From NCBI RefSeq assembly GCF_000764225.1, contig NZ_JQED01000003.1, forward strand, positions 62,001 to 126,000: a stretch of 64,000 bases of DNA, in the 5' to 3' direction. Source of the stretch: Colwellia psychrerythraea. Lineage in GTDB: Bacteria; Pseudomonadota; Gammaproteobacteria; Enterobacterales; Alteromonadaceae. Of this stretch, positions 48,624 through 58,669 are shown in pieces. The notes under the pieces were generated by a model. It saw nothing but the letters and a program-made list of their open reading frames with translations, did no database searches and had not been told where the DNA came from. Both the position numbers and the translations under genes were made by a program. Each line of letters starts with the position of its first letter. Position 1 is the first letter of the stretch.

Positions 48624-50279
48624 GTGTTTAACAGCAAACTACTCGTGCTTATTAGTGTTTCACTTGCCTTACTCGGCTGTAGTCACAATTTTATTGGCGA
48701 TAACGCGGAAAATGTCGCTCAAGACAATAAAGTTAACAATGTCATTCTAATGATTGGTGACGGCATGGGTCCACAGCAAGTAGGTTTGTTAGAGGAGTTT
48801 GCCCGAAGAGCAAAGCACTCTACTTATAATCATAAGGGTAATCAAACTGCGTTAACCAAATTAGCAGAGTCAGGCCGCGTAGGTTTGTCGTTAACTGCGC
48901 CTTATGGTCAAGATGGTCACCTAGTAGTCGATTCTGCATGTTCTGCAACTCAGTTAGCAACTGGGGTAGCGGCTGGTTCTGAAATGATTGGTTTAGACGA
49001 ACATGGCAATAAAGTACAAACTATTTTAGAAAGAGCTAAAGCTCAGGGAAAAGCAACAGGCTTAGTTTCTGATACGCGCATCACCCATGCAACGCCTGCT
49101 GCTTTTGCGGCACATCAAGCGCATCGTTCCTTTGAAAATGAAATAGCGGAAGAGCTTATTGAGTCAGGCAGTGTTGATGTTTTATTGTCTGGTGGCGCGA
49201 GACATTTTCTACCAAACGATATTAAATCAGACACAAGTGCACAGCAGCTGATGAAGGACTTGGGAGCAGCAAATGCACTTTATAACTCTTCTCAACGAAA
49301 AGATCAGCGTAATCTTATTATGGAAGCAAAAAATCAATACGGTTACAGCATTGCTTTTGATCAGCAGCAATTAGCGCAAGTTAACGGCGGTAAAGTACTG
49401 GGGTTATTTGCTAATTCAGCTATGGAAAATGGTATTGCTTATAGTGCTTGTAAAAAAGCAGCTGATTGCTCACAACCTTCGCTACGAGACATGACATTAT
49501 CGGCATTAGAAATATTATCAAAAAATGAGCAAGGCTTTTTTCTCATGATTGAAGGAGGGCAAATTGACTGGGCTGGGCATATTAATGATACGGGTTGGAT
49601 GTTACATGAGTTATTAAAATTTGATGAAGCCGTCAACGCAGTTTATGAATGGGTTAAAGATCGCAATGATACCTTATTAGTGGTTACGGCTGACCATGAA
49701 ACGGGTGGTTTCGGCTTTAGTTATTCACGTAAGAATGTACCAAGTGCTAAAACTTTAACAGGTAACGGCATGGCAGGTCAGCAATATAAACCTAATTTCA
49801 ATTTTGGCGCCTTAAATACTCTTGACCGCCTTTATCAACAGGAAGCCACCTTTTACGATATGATGAAACAAGTAAGTTATGATAGTTCATTTGTTAATAC
49901 CAAAGCGGAGCAATGGTATGAGGTAATTAATCAATACAGTGACTTTAAGGTAACGTTAGCGCAAGCATTGGAGATTAGTAAACGTGAACCGAATGAGTAT
50001 CATCAAGAAAACCACCGCTATTTATCAGCAGCAGAATTTCCTAAAATAAAGGACTTTAAAGAGTTTTATGTTTATGGCGATGATCTTCATGCAAATTTGA
50101 TTGGCAGGGCTTTGTCGGCAGAGCAGAATGTTGTTTGGGGAACAGGGACGCATACGGCAAGCCCTGTACCCGTGTATGTCTTTGGCCCGTCAAGTATCAC
50201 TAAACAATTTTCAACGATGCAGCATCATACTGAAATAGCTCAAAAAATGATGAAAGCCTTACTTCAGGATGAGCCATGA
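48624..50279 (+). CDS. phoA: PhoA-type alkaline phosphatase (lipoprotein)
   Basis: 551-residue alkaline phosphatase. I start at the GTG at 48624 because GGAG precedes it, giving a lipoprotein signal with lipobox LLGC at about residues 17-20; an in-frame TTG at 48600 is possible. Active-site features are visible: MIGDGMGPQQVG (metal Asp), VVDSACSATQLATG (nucleophile Ser), MIEGGQIDWAGHIND and VTADHETGGFGFS (metal Asp/His). The C-terminal TGTHTASPVPVY holds a further metal His. It diverges from the TonB receptor across the Pho box array. Confidence 0.9.
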   Translation: MFNSKLLVLISVSLALLGCSHNFIGDNAENVAQDNKVNNVILMIGDGMGPQQVGLLEEFARRAKHSTYNHKGNQTALTKLAESGRVGLSLTAPYGQDGHLVVDSACSATQLATGVAAGSEMIGLDEHGNKVQTILERAKAQGKATGLVSDTRITHATPAAFAAHQAHRSFENEIAEELIESGSVDVLLSGGARHFLPNDIKSDTSAQQLMKDLGAANALYNSSQRKDQRNLIMEAKNQYGYSIAFDQQQLAQVNGGKVLGLFANSAMENGIAYSACKKAADCSQPSLRDMTLSALEILSKNEQGFFLMIEGGQIDWAGHINDTGWMLHELLKFDEAVNAVYEWVKDRNDTLLVVTADHETGGFGFSYSRKNVPSAKTLTGNGMAGQQYKPNFNFGALNTLDRLYQQEATFYDMMKQVSYDSSFVNTKAEQWYEVINQYSDFKVTLAQALEISKREPNEYHQENHRYLSAAEFPKIKDFKEFYVYGDDLHANLIGRALSAEQNVVWGTGTHTASPVPVYVFGPSSITKQFSTMQHHTEIAQKMMKALLQDEP

Positions 50280-50341
50280 ACTACCCGTTGTAGATGCTTT
50301 ATTCTTTAATGGAGACAGCCAGCAAGTAGTTGATTAAAGCG

Positions 50342-51676
50342 CTAATGAACTTTTTTGTCAGCAGGCCAAGAGAGCGTAATTTTCGCACCATTTTTTGTGT
50401 TTTCTAAAATGAAATCACCACCATGATTGCGCGTGATTTCAGCACATAATGACAAACCAATACCTGAGCCGTGACTCTTAGTGGTATAAAAAGGTGTCAA
50501 CGCATTATCAAGGTTAGCGAATCCTGGGCCATTATCGTTAATCTCAATGACTTGTTTGGTTTGTTGATATCCTTGAGAGCTTTCTTGTCGGTGATATAAA
50601 CTGACTTGGATCTCACAACACTCTTCATCGCAAGCTTCTTGGGCATTTTTGAAAATATTAATCAGTATTTGTGCCATTTGCTGTTCGTCAGCATAACATT
50701 GACTACTGCCTTGATAACTTATTGTACAAGGCGCAGTGATCATCGCTTTTGCTTCATCAAGTAAATCATTAAAATCAAACCAAGTTGATTGTGGAGCCGG
50801 TAATTGGCTCAGTTGACTGTATTGTTCGATAAAGCTCAGCAAACGGTTACTGCGTTGTTTGATACGACTTAAGACCAACCGTACTTGCGCTTCATTGAAG
50901 CTGTCGTTAGATAGTAGCGTATCGGCCATGGATGCCATAGGCGTTAATGAATTACGTAATTCATGAGCTAATACTCTAATAAGATTTTGCTGAGTATTAC
51001 TTTGTTGCTGATGTAATGGTTGAGAGATGTCTAAAGCGGAAAAGATGTGACATTTTTTTTGTTGAAAGAGGTAACTGATACTTTGGCATTGCCACTGCTG
51101 GTTGAATTGACTGTGGGTTAAGTTACCGTTTTCGAGTACAAAGCCTAAATCGGTAGCGGCAGTACCGACAAGCATAGGTTGCTGTATCTTGTCTTTCATG
51201 GCGATATTTCGATAACTTAACTGATTATTCTCATCAAATAAACACACAGGAATAGGCCACGAATCGAGGATATGACTCAGAACATTATCCAGTGTTTGGT
51301 TTTGTTGTAATTTATGTTCGTTACCCGTAGCAAGGGCAGATATTTCTTGCTGCAATTCTGCTAATAAATTGTCTGGATGTTGCACCTTAAAACGTAAATT
51401 TGTCTCCCCTTCGCGGATTACTTGCGTATAAGTTGTCAATTGCATAATGGCTTGTCTCCAGAAGTTATAACTACGCCAAGCAAGCCAGATAAGGGGATAA
51501 CAGAGGAAAAAAACTAATGTGGCTGACGCCAATAGACTCCAACCAAGAGTAGATGTAAGCGCAATGACTAAGGACAATATAATCAATAAAGTACTGGATA
51601 AGCCAAAGATTAACCACTGTTCATGGCTCAGCTTTAAGCTTAACGGTTTGGGCGTTTTATTGATGTTATTCGGCAT
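50342..51676 (-). CDS. Sensor histidine kinase of the ABC-exporter cluster
   Basis: 444 residues from the ATG at 51676; an in-frame TTG 12 bases earlier also exists. Two hydrophobic segments (about residues 22-65) anchor it, followed by a HAMP/PAS-like region (about 70-200). The phosphorylated His is in VLAHELRNSLTPMASMA near 240. The catalytic part has ILINIFKNAQEAC (N box) and EINDNGPGF and GSGIGLSLC (G boxes). It overlaps the response regulator by 11 bases, the partner in a two-component pair. Confidence 0.9.
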   Translation of the reverse strand: MPNNINKTPKPLSLKLSHEQWLIFGLSSTLLIILSLVIALTSTLGWSLLASATLVFFLCYPLIWLAWRSYNFWRQAIMQLTTYTQVIREGETNLRFKVQHPDNLLAELQQEISALATGNEHKLQQNQTLDNVLSHILDSWPIPVCLFDENNQLSYRNIAMKDKIQQPMLVGTAATDLGFVLENGNLTHSQFNQQWQCQSISYLFQQKKCHIFSALDISQPLHQQQSNTQQNLIRVLAHELRNSLTPMASMADTLLSNDSFNEAQVRLVLSRIKQRSNRLLSFIEQYSQLSQLPAPQSTWFDFNDLLDEAKAMITAPCTISYQGSSQCYADEQQMAQILINIFKNAQEACDEECCEIQVSLYHRQESSQGYQQTKQVIEINDNGPGFANLDNALTPFYTTKSHGSGIGLSLCAEITRNHGGDFILENTKNGAKITLSWPADKKVH

Positions 51677-53018
51677 GATGAATGTCAAACTTCTCTAAAC
51701 GTCGATAAAGTGCATTACGAGAGATATCCAGTAGTTTCGCTGCTTCTATCACTTGACCTGAGGTGACTGACATTGCTTTTTCAATTAACTGTTTCTCTGC
51801 TTGTTCAAGGGGTTGTAAGGTAACTGAATCATTAGCGCTATCGGTATTTTCTAACACTAATTGTTGTGCTGTTATTTCGCCGCTACTTGTGAGTAAAACA
51901 GCACGTTCTATCACATGACTGAACTCTCGAATATTGCCTGGCCAATTGTGTCGCTTTAACTTACTGAGCGCACACGGACTGATAATTAAGGTTTGTTTAT
52001 GATACTTTTCACTAAACTTAGCGATAAAGCAATCAGCTAAAGCTGAAATATCTTCAAGTCGTTCGCGTAATGGCGGTATAGTAATAACAATAGTATTTAA
52101 TCGGTAAAGAAGGTCTTGACGGAATGCTTGTTCGCTGACTAATTGATTGAGATTAGCATTAGTTGCACTAATTAAGCGAACATCTGCTACTTGTGTTTGG
52201 CTTGAGCCTAAAACCTCATAGTGGCCTGTTTCTAATACTCGTAACAATTTAGGCTGAAGTGTTAGTGGCAAGGATCCTATTTCATCAAAAAACAAAGTTC
52301 CTTTGTCCGCTAATTGAAAGCGACCTACTCGGTTTTGCTTGGCATCAGTAAAAGCTCCTTTTTGATGGCCAAAGAGTTCACTTTCAAATAAATTATCAGG
52401 AATTGCCGCCATATTAACCGCGATAAGCGGAGCTTGATGTCGCGATGACAACTGGTGAACTCGTTCAGCGAGCAATGATTTACCCGTGCCATTTTCACCT
52501 AAAATTAAGATATTGGCATCTGTAGGTGCAATTTGCGCGATAAGCGTTTCAATAGCTTGCATACTTTCTGATTGACAAATCCAAGCTTTTTTATTGTCGT
52601 TGGCGAGTAATTGTCGGTAACCTTGGTTTTGTACTTTGACTCGTGAAAAATTTAATTGCTGTTTAATACTATTTAATAGCTTAAGTTTATTCCACGGTTT
52701 CTCGATAAAGTCATTGGCGCCTTTTTGTAAGCCCTCTACTGCCAATTCAATTGAGCCCCAAGCCGTCATTAAAATCACTGGAATATTTAATGGTTGTAAT
52801 TGTTCTAAAATGGCTAAACCTTCTTGACCGCTGGTGGTATCTCGAGAGAAATTCATATCTAACAAGACTAAGTCTGGCTGTTGCCGGTTGCTTTCTATGA
52901 TGATTTCTTTAGCGTTAGCCGCTTCGATAACCTGATATCCCTGTGCACTGAGTAATAAGTTCAATGCTAAGCGGATGTCTTCATCATCATCAGCAATTAA
53001 AATGGTGGCGTTTTTCAT
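51666..53018 (-). CDS. NtrC-family sigma54-dependent response regulator
   Basis: About 450 residues from the ATG at 53018 (weak GGA upstream; the ATG at 53030 has no site). Receiver domain: ILIADDDEDIRLAL with the phospho-Asp in DLVLLDMNF. AAA+ domain: Walker A ILGENGTGKSLLAERVH, Walker B GTLFFDEIGSL, and the sigma54 loop, which reads GAFTDA instead of GAFTGA. The C-terminal Fis-type helix-turn-helix is AKLLDISRNALYRRLEKF. It likely activates the exporter genes through the sigma54 promoter at 57836. Confidence 0.92.
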   Translation of the reverse strand: MKNATILIADDDEDIRLALNLLLSAQGYQVIEAANAKEIIIESNRQQPDLVLLDMNFSRDTTSGQEGLAILEQLQPLNIPVILMTAWGSIELAVEGLQKGANDFIEKPWNKLKLLNSIKQQLNFSRVKVQNQGYRQLLANDNKKAWICQSESMQAIETLIAQIAPTDANILILGENGTGKSLLAERVHQLSSRHQAPLIAVNMAAIPDNLFESELFGHQKGAFTDAKQNRVGRFQLADKGTLFFDEIGSLPLTLQPKLLRVLETGHYEVLGSSQTQVADVRLISATNANLNQLVSEQAFRQDLLYRLNTIVITIPPLRERLEDISALADCFIAKFSEKYHKQTLIISPCALSKLKRHNWPGNIREFSHVIERAVLLTSSGEITAQQLVLENTDSANDSVTLQPLEQAEKQLIEKAMSVTSGQVIEAAKLLDISRNALYRRLEKFDIHHAE

Positions 53019-53216
53019 TGAGTTTTCCATAAAATAAAGCGGGTCTTTAGCTAATAAAAATATAAATAATAGTAAGGTAAATAAAAGTGAAGGAAATGGG
53101 CTAATCCATTTTCTTCACTTTACGCTAGGAATTGTCCTTTAGGTATGACCTCTTAGGGTATTAGTATGACAATTATTTTAGTGTTTTGGCTAGTGTAAAA
53201 AATCATAGTAATAAAT

Positions 53217-55709
53217 TTACTCTTCTCGTAAAGCTTGCATAGGGTCACTGCTAATCACTCGCCATGCCGGCATAATGACTGACAAAATAACAATAATCAC
53301 TAAAACGGCATCTAAAGAGGCCATGGCTAGCCAGTTAAAATCAGGTAACATTTCTAAGCTTTGTGATATTTTTTGATAACCAAAAACAGAAATAATAAAA
53401 CCTAGCCCTAAACCTACCACTAACATTGACAAAGCATCCTTCAAAATAAAGTTTACCAATTTAGCTTGTTTGGCGCCCGTTGCCATGCGAACAGCAAGTT
53501 CATACTTTCGGTGGTTTGTGGTCATTTGTGTTAATCCCGCAACACCAATAGCAGCAAGAAACAGCGTTAAACCTGTCATCGCAAGCACTATCCATAAACT
53601 CAGCCGTTGATTTAATGTCTGCCTCTGCCAAATATCCTTTAATGATTGTACGGTTAAATTAGTTAACCGTGGGAATTGACGCTTAACTTCGCTTTCTAAC
53701 ATTGCTGGAGTAAGGGTTCTTCCTGCAGGTAACATCACAGTAAATTGCATAGTAGAGCCAGGTCTTATTCGATGAGAGTACACCGAAGGTAAATCTATTG
53801 TTTCGGCACTACCTGTTTGACTTAACGTATTGGCTACCACCCCAGTAACAATTGATGGCGGCGTTGAACCGTCGGGACTCATTTGAATCGTTTTACCGAT
53901 AACCTCTTGGTAACTTAAATTTGAAAATAAGGTCTTGGCCATATTCTCATCGATAACAATTCTATCTTCATCATTATCTATTTGGGCTTGGCTGACATTC
54001 GCCCCTGCTAACACGGGGATATTAAAGGTTGAAAAATACTCTGCCCCTAAGGTTTTTATTTGGTGAATAACACGCTCTCCTGACGCCTCATCACGAAAGG
54101 CATTGACACGTAAAGAGTCAGATAAAGGACCATAATTAGGGATAATAACTTGGCTATTGCTTACTTCTTGTTCTATCAGGTTTGATATACTATCAAGAAA
54201 TTGTTTAGCTTCACTTTTGCCGTAAGAATCAAAGGTGTTCAATTGAGTGATATATTCTTCATCACTAACCGTTACGCCAATTTCATAACTATTACCAATG
54301 TCGTAACCCGTATCTTGATATACCGCTTGATAACTTTGCATTGCTATCATTACAGATGCGGTCAGTAATATTGATGCAATTGAAAGTTGCACTATCATTA
54401 ATGCTCGACTTAACCATTGATTACTTTGTGCTTGTATTCCTTTGCCACTGCTATTTAAGTTATTGCCTAGCGCCTGTTTATCTATATCGACCAAGGCAAG
54501 GGCGCTAAAGAGTGCACTAAGCACAAAAATAATGGCGATTGAGGCGAGCATGGTGGTGCTATTAATGCTGATGGCGTCGATCATTGGTAAACTATCACCA
54601 GCAATCAACGGTAAACTTTTTATTGCCCAGCCCGTGACCAATAAACCTGTGATGGCTGCTAAAATAAAACTAGGTAGGTTTTCAAGTAATACTAATAATC
54701 TTACTTTGGTTAAGCTTGCACCTAAACTGAGTTGAATAGCAAATTCTTTTGTTCTTCCTTGATAATGTGCGATGAATAAATTGAGTAAATTAAGGGTTGC
54801 CATTAATAATAGCCCAATAACCGCGGTAAATAATGCGATAAGTAAACTTTCAGTTTCACCCAACATGTTGCTTCGGTAGCTACTGCCTTTTGCTTCTTTT
54901 GTTGTATTATTCATGAAGTCCATAAACATTTGCACCTGATCACCATCGACGTTTCGGGTGACATAATCTTCTAACCAGGCATCAACTTGTGCTTGCGATG
55001 GCAATTGCGCTTGGCCATTTGCAGATTTTAAAATCAGAGTATCAATATCGTTACTAATGTTACCGACTGAGTCAGTTTGTGTTTTAACTTTGGCTAAATT
55101 GGCGATAAACCAGACTTGTTGTGGCAACACTGCACGGGTACTTTTTATCGCCATGACATCTTCAATAACCCCAGCAATAATATATTGTTGATTGGTGATA
55201 GTGATTTGTTTACCTATGACTGATTTAACGCCAGCATAAGCATTTTCCCAAAGGCTCTTTGAAATCCATACATATTGTTCTGTCGACTCAAGAGTGACAT
55301 TATCGCCGAATAATAATTGACTACCCAATACTGAAAGAATATTACTTGAAGCATCATAACGGGTCGTGGCAAACGTTGTATTGTTTACTACAACATCTTG
55401 CTCTGAAGGTGCAACTCCAGCCCATTCACCTAAGTCGCTAAATTTCTCGCCAAAGTCGGCTAAGCGGTTCATATTCCAATAGGAAACACTTAAGGTATCT
55501 GACATTTTGAAACGATAGTCTAAAGTTTGTAATAGTGCCTCATTTTTAACGCCTTGCAATGGTTGATAGAGCAAGGTTGATGAAATTGAAATAACACTCA
55601 ACACTGCCCCTAACGTTAAGCCAAGTGTCAAAATTAGCGGAACACTTAAGCGAGGTAATGAAAATACTCGAATTATGCCTTGGTATAAGGATTTCTTGAA
55701 TAAACTCAT
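53217..55709 (-). CDS. MacB/FtsX-type ABC transporter permease
   Basis: 830-residue membrane permease with two FtsX-like halves. Hydrophobic helices occur near residues 20-45, about 285-415 (three), 440-465, and three at the C-terminus (about 705-815). Between them are two large periplasmic MacB_PCD-like regions. The C-terminal segment KYELAVRMATGAKQAKLVNFIL is the typical permease coupling helix. It overlaps the ATPase gene by four bases. With the HlyD protein it likely forms a MacAB-like exporter or lipid/peptide-handling system. Confidence 0.9.
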   Translation of the reverse strand: MSLFKKSLYQGIIRVFSLPRLSVPLILTLGLTLGAVLSVISISSTLLYQPLQGVKNEALLQTLDYRFKMSDTLSVSYWNMNRLADFGEKFSDLGEWAGVAPSEQDVVVNNTTFATTRYDASSNILSVLGSQLLFGDNVTLESTEQYVWISKSLWENAYAGVKSVIGKQITITNQQYIIAGVIEDVMAIKSTRAVLPQQVWFIANLAKVKTQTDSVGNISNDIDTLILKSANGQAQLPSQAQVDAWLEDYVTRNVDGDQVQMFMDFMNNTTKEAKGSSYRSNMLGETESLLIALFTAVIGLLLMATLNLLNLFIAHYQGRTKEFAIQLSLGASLTKVRLLVLLENLPSFILAAITGLLVTGWAIKSLPLIAGDSLPMIDAISINSTTMLASIAIIFVLSALFSALALVDIDKQALGNNLNSSGKGIQAQSNQWLSRALMIVQLSIASILLTASVMIAMQSYQAVYQDTGYDIGNSYEIGVTVSDEEYITQLNTFDSYGKSEAKQFLDSISNLIEQEVSNSQVIIPNYGPLSDSLRVNAFRDEASGERVIHQIKTLGAEYFSTFNIPVLAGANVSQAQIDNDEDRIVIDENMAKTLFSNLSYQEVIGKTIQMSPDGSTPPSIVTGVVANTLSQTGSAETIDLPSVYSHRIRPGSTMQFTVMLPAGRTLTPAMLESEVKRQFPRLTNLTVQSLKDIWQRQTLNQRLSLWIVLAMTGLTLFLAAIGVAGLTQMTTNHRKYELAVRMATGAKQAKLVNFILKDALSMLVVGLGLGFIISVFGYQKISQSLEMLPDFNWLAMASLDAVLVIIVILSVIMPAWRVISSDPMQALREE

Positions 55710-56440
55710 GCAACCCCCTGTAATGATTTTTCATTGTTCTCACGTTGTGGACTGAGCCCCGCATTAATCTCTGAAACAATTTGACCATCGAGCAATTGAA
55801 TTTGACGACTAGCACAACGTGAATATCGACTATCATGAGTTACCATGACAATGGTAGAGCCATCTTTATTAAGTTGCTCTAAAAGTGACATGACTTGGTC
55901 ACCATTCTTACTGTCTAAATTACCTGTTGGCTCATCAACTAGAATCAAATCAGGTTTACCGACAAGTGCGCGAGCGATTGCAATACGTTGTTGCTGCCCC
56001 CCTGATAATTGATTCGGCCGATAATGCTGGCGGTGTAACATATCAACTTGTGTTAATACGGTTTCAACGCGCGTTTTTATTTCGCTTTTTGAACAACCTC
56101 TATGCTCAAGTGGCAAGGCAACATTCTCAAATACTGTCAGGCTATCTATTAGGTTGAAGGACTGAAAGACATAGCCAATATGCTCATTACGAATTTGTGT
56201 GCGTTGGTCTACTTTTAAACCTGCTGTTGAAATATTGGCGAGTTGGTAGGCTCCTTCAGTCGCTGAGTCCATCAAACCCATGATAGAAAGCAATGTTGAC
56301 TTACCACAACCAGAAGGACCTGTAATAGCGACAAACTCTCCTTGATTGATTTTTAAACTAACACCTTGTAGTGCATGAGTTTCTATTTGCTGGCTGTCGT
56401 AACGTTTGTGGATATTTGACATAGTAACTATATTTTTCAT
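55706..56440 (-). CDS. MacB/LolD-type ABC transporter ATPase
   Basis: 244-residue ATPase. It has Walker A VAITGPSGCGKSTLLSIMG near residue 40, Q-loop YVFQSFNLIDSL, signature LSGGQQQRIAIARALVG near 142, Walker B LILVDEPTGNLDSKNG and the H-loop VMVTHDSRYSRCA. The short loops and the DEPTGNLD motif are typical of the FtsE/LolD/MacB group. It lies between HlyD and the permease genes and overlaps the latter. Confidence 0.95.
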   Translation of the reverse strand: MKNIVTMSNIHKRYDSQQIETHALQGVSLKINQGEFVAITGPSGCGKSTLLSIMGLMDSATEGAYQLANISTAGLKVDQRTQIRNEHIGYVFQSFNLIDSLTVFENVALPLEHRGCSKSEIKTRVETVLTQVDMLHRQHYRPNQLSGGQQQRIAIARALVGKPDLILVDEPTGNLDSKNGDQVMSLLEQLNKDGSTIVMVTHDSRYSRCASRQIQLLDGQIVSEINAGLSPQRENNEKSLQGVA

Positions 56441-56558
56441 GGGGTGTTCCTTAATTTTTTTAGCTGTTGACTTGCAGCTTCATTGTTATTTTTATACGTT
56501 TTCAAAATGCGTTCGTTGTCTAATGACGGCTTGCGTATGCACTGGTAATTCATTGCAG

Positions 56559-57797
56559 CTATTCAATTATCTGAAGTTGTGGATATTTACTGTATTTTTG
56601 TGTGTCGCTACTGACGAGTAAGTCGCCAGGTTGTAACCCTGAAGTGATCACTAATTTATTTTTTGACAATGGGCCAAAAGTGACATCTCTCTGAATTAAT
56701 GTATTACTCGTATCGCGAACAAACAGGCTTTGTTTGCTGCGCGGGCGCAAACCTGGTACTTGCTGTATATAGTGAGCTCCTTGTTGATGTCTAACAAATA
56801 CTTGTGCTGAAATTGATAAAGCAGGGCGGGCATTAGAAGTAAGCTCTTCATCGATGACGGCTTCTGCGAGCACTGAGCCGCTATTAACAACACTTTCGAT
56901 GCGCGTTATATGGCCCTTGATAATGCCCTTTTGGGTATCAATTAATACAGGGGCATTAATATCTATTTGGTCAGCTTGGTTTTGTGGTAAGCGTAAACGA
57001 GCAATCAATACTTCATCGCTTCCTACTTTTGCTAACGATTGACCTAATTGAACACTTTGACCTAATTCAATTTCTAAGGTTTGCAATGAGCCATTAATCC
57101 CCGCCTTTACCTTCATATCGTCAAGTTGCTGCTCAAGTAAATTAACTTGTGCATGTTGCTGCTTGATGGTGATATCGCGCTGGGTTAGCTGGTGACTTTG
57201 CATTTCGATAAATTGTTTATATTTTTTCTTTTCAAAATCAAGTCGTTTACTTTCTTGTTTTACCGCTAGTTTAGCACGTTGTAATTCTATTTTAGAGGAA
57301 ACACCTAAGTCCATCAGGTTCATGTTCACTGAAAGCTCAAGTTCGGCTTTTTCAATTTCAGCTTCAATATCCGCAATACGACCTTGATAGTTTAAACGCT
57401 CACTTTGTTGTTCATATTTAAAGGCTTCTCTTTGCGCTAACTGCTGAGCGAGTTGCCCATTGGCAGCATTAACTTCTTGTACTAACTTAGGGTTTGATAA
57501 ACGCAAAATTATAGTTTCAGGGGTAACTTTAGTACCTGGTCGAACTAAAATTTCTGATACTTTGCCTAATGCAGGCGCAGTTAAAAGGCGTTCTTTTGCA
57601 GAAGCAAATTCTCCGTAAGCATTCGCAAAAATATCTAAATCGCCTTGAACCACTGTTTGAAAGCTTAAGTCTTGCAGAGGAATTGATTTTGTTGCTTTAC
57701 CACTGACGCTATAACCGGCGTAACACAGTACTAGTGAGAAGCTGACAATGATGCCCCACTTTTTCCAAGGCTGTTTTTTCGTTAATGCTATTTTCAT
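56559..57797 (-). CDS. HlyD/MacA-type membrane-fusion (adaptor) protein
   Basis: 412-residue periplasmic adaptor. It has one N-terminal transmembrane segment (WGIIVSFSLVLCYAGYSV), a lipoyl-like half (EILVRPGTKVTPETIILRLS), a long coiled coil (about residues 105-215, rich in Gln/Leu/Glu), and the second lipoyl half with beta-barrel segment (GINGSLQTLEIELGQSVQLG). It is first in the exporter operon, 118 bases before the ATPase. Its promoter has a sigma54-like site. Confidence 0.9.
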   Translation of the reverse strand: MKIALTKKQPWKKWGIIVSFSLVLCYAGYSVSGKATKSIPLQDLSFQTVVQGDLDIFANAYGEFASAKERLLTAPALGKVSEILVRPGTKVTPETIILRLSNPKLVQEVNAANGQLAQQLAQREAFKYEQQSERLNYQGRIADIEAEIEKAELELSVNMNLMDLGVSSKIELQRAKLAVKQESKRLDFEKKKYKQFIEMQSHQLTQRDITIKQQHAQVNLLEQQLDDMKVKAGINGSLQTLEIELGQSVQLGQSLAKVGSDEVLIARLRLPQNQADQIDINAPVLIDTQKGIIKGHITRIESVVNSGSVLAEAVIDEELTSNARPALSISAQVFVRHQQGAHYIQQVPGLRPRSKQSLFVRDTSNTLIQRDVTFGPLSKNKLVITSGLQPGDLLVSSDTQKYSKYPQLQIIE

Positions 57798-57835
57798 ATA
57801 TGTTCACTGTTATCTTTAATTGATGATAAAGATAA

Positions 57836-57851
57836 TGAAATAACTGTGCCA
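57836..57851 (-). promoter_or_regulatory. Candidate sigma54 (-24/-12) promoter for the exporter operon
   Basis: The minus strand reads TTGGCACAGTTATTTCA. TGGCAC matches the -24 box exactly, and TTTCA occupies the -12 position (consensus TTGCA, one change). It is 39 bases upstream of the HlyD start, which fits a transcript start about 27 bases before the ATG. The operon encodes its own NtrC-type activator. Confidence 0.55.
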
Positions 57852-58218
57852 AGTATTTAAGTTCTTTAAAATCAGTTGGTTATGGTTTTTGTGCTTTTTT
57901 TTATATCTCAGCTTGTTCGCTTTTAACGGGGGATGTTCGGAAGTAACTATAGTTGGGTTATAGATTACTGATTTATTTTCCCCTCTTAACTTATCTCTAT
58001 GGTTATCATTATTTGCTTTTGTAATGTGCTGTAATGTTATCCAATTACTTTGTGGAGTAGTTTAATGGCAACACTTTACTGATTTTGGGTGAACAAGCTG
58101 AAGTTTGTAGGCAACGCGGTTATGATATGGGCTAAAATGAATAGCGATTAAAATTGTGGCTGAGGTGTCTTAAGCAATAGTCTGCAATTTTGAAAAATAT
58201 AAGATAAAGAGTAAAAAG
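57852..58218. other. Divergent gap between exporter operon and 58.2 kb genes
   Basis: Contains the upstream region of the sigma54 promoter, where an activator site is expected. I see a short palindrome (AACTATAGTT near 57945) and a direct repeat TGTAATG-N3-TGTAATG near 58020, neither conclusive. Confidence 0.35.
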
Positions 58219-58647
58219 ATGACCGAAACGCTACCGATAACAATAACCGCAAACAAGGCTTTAGTTGATAAATTTAACAACATAACGTCAGTGACTAACA
58301 AGCTGGAAGCGCAATTTAATTTTCAAACGTTAACAGCCAATTGGTACGGCGATGAAGAGAGCATTTTGACTATTCAATTATCCCTAGAAACACCAGCAAG
58401 TTTTGCTCAATGTAAAAAATCCTTGAGTCGGTCATCGGATAGTAGCGTTAACATTCATCACTTTTCTGATGATGTCATTTGTTGTTTTGATGAGAGCTTT
58501 CAGCAATTGCTGTGTACGATTGCAATAACAGCATCAGAAATGGATTTATTAGTCACTCAACCAGCAGTACTCGCTGGCTATATTCAGGCTAAATTACGAA
58601 AAGTTCTTAATTTAATTGCACAGCAGCAATCTTTGGCTAGTATCTAA
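58219..58647 (+). CDS. Hypothetical protein
   Basis: 142-residue soluble protein with no signal peptide, membrane segment or motif that I recognise. The composition is ordinary for the region, with beta-type N-terminal and helical C-terminal parts (LLVTQPAVLAGYIQAKLRKVLNLIA). It lies 22 bases before the RsuA-like gene, so the pair is probably co-transcribed. Confidence 0.65.
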   Translation: MTETLPITITANKALVDKFNNITSVTNKLEAQFNFQTLTANWYGDEESILTIQLSLETPASFAQCKKSLSRSSDSSVNIHHFSDDVICCFDESFQQLLCTIAITASEMDLLVTQPAVLAGYIQAKLRKVLNLIAQQQSLASI

Positions 58648-58669
58648 GTAATGAGTTTCTTTAAATAAT

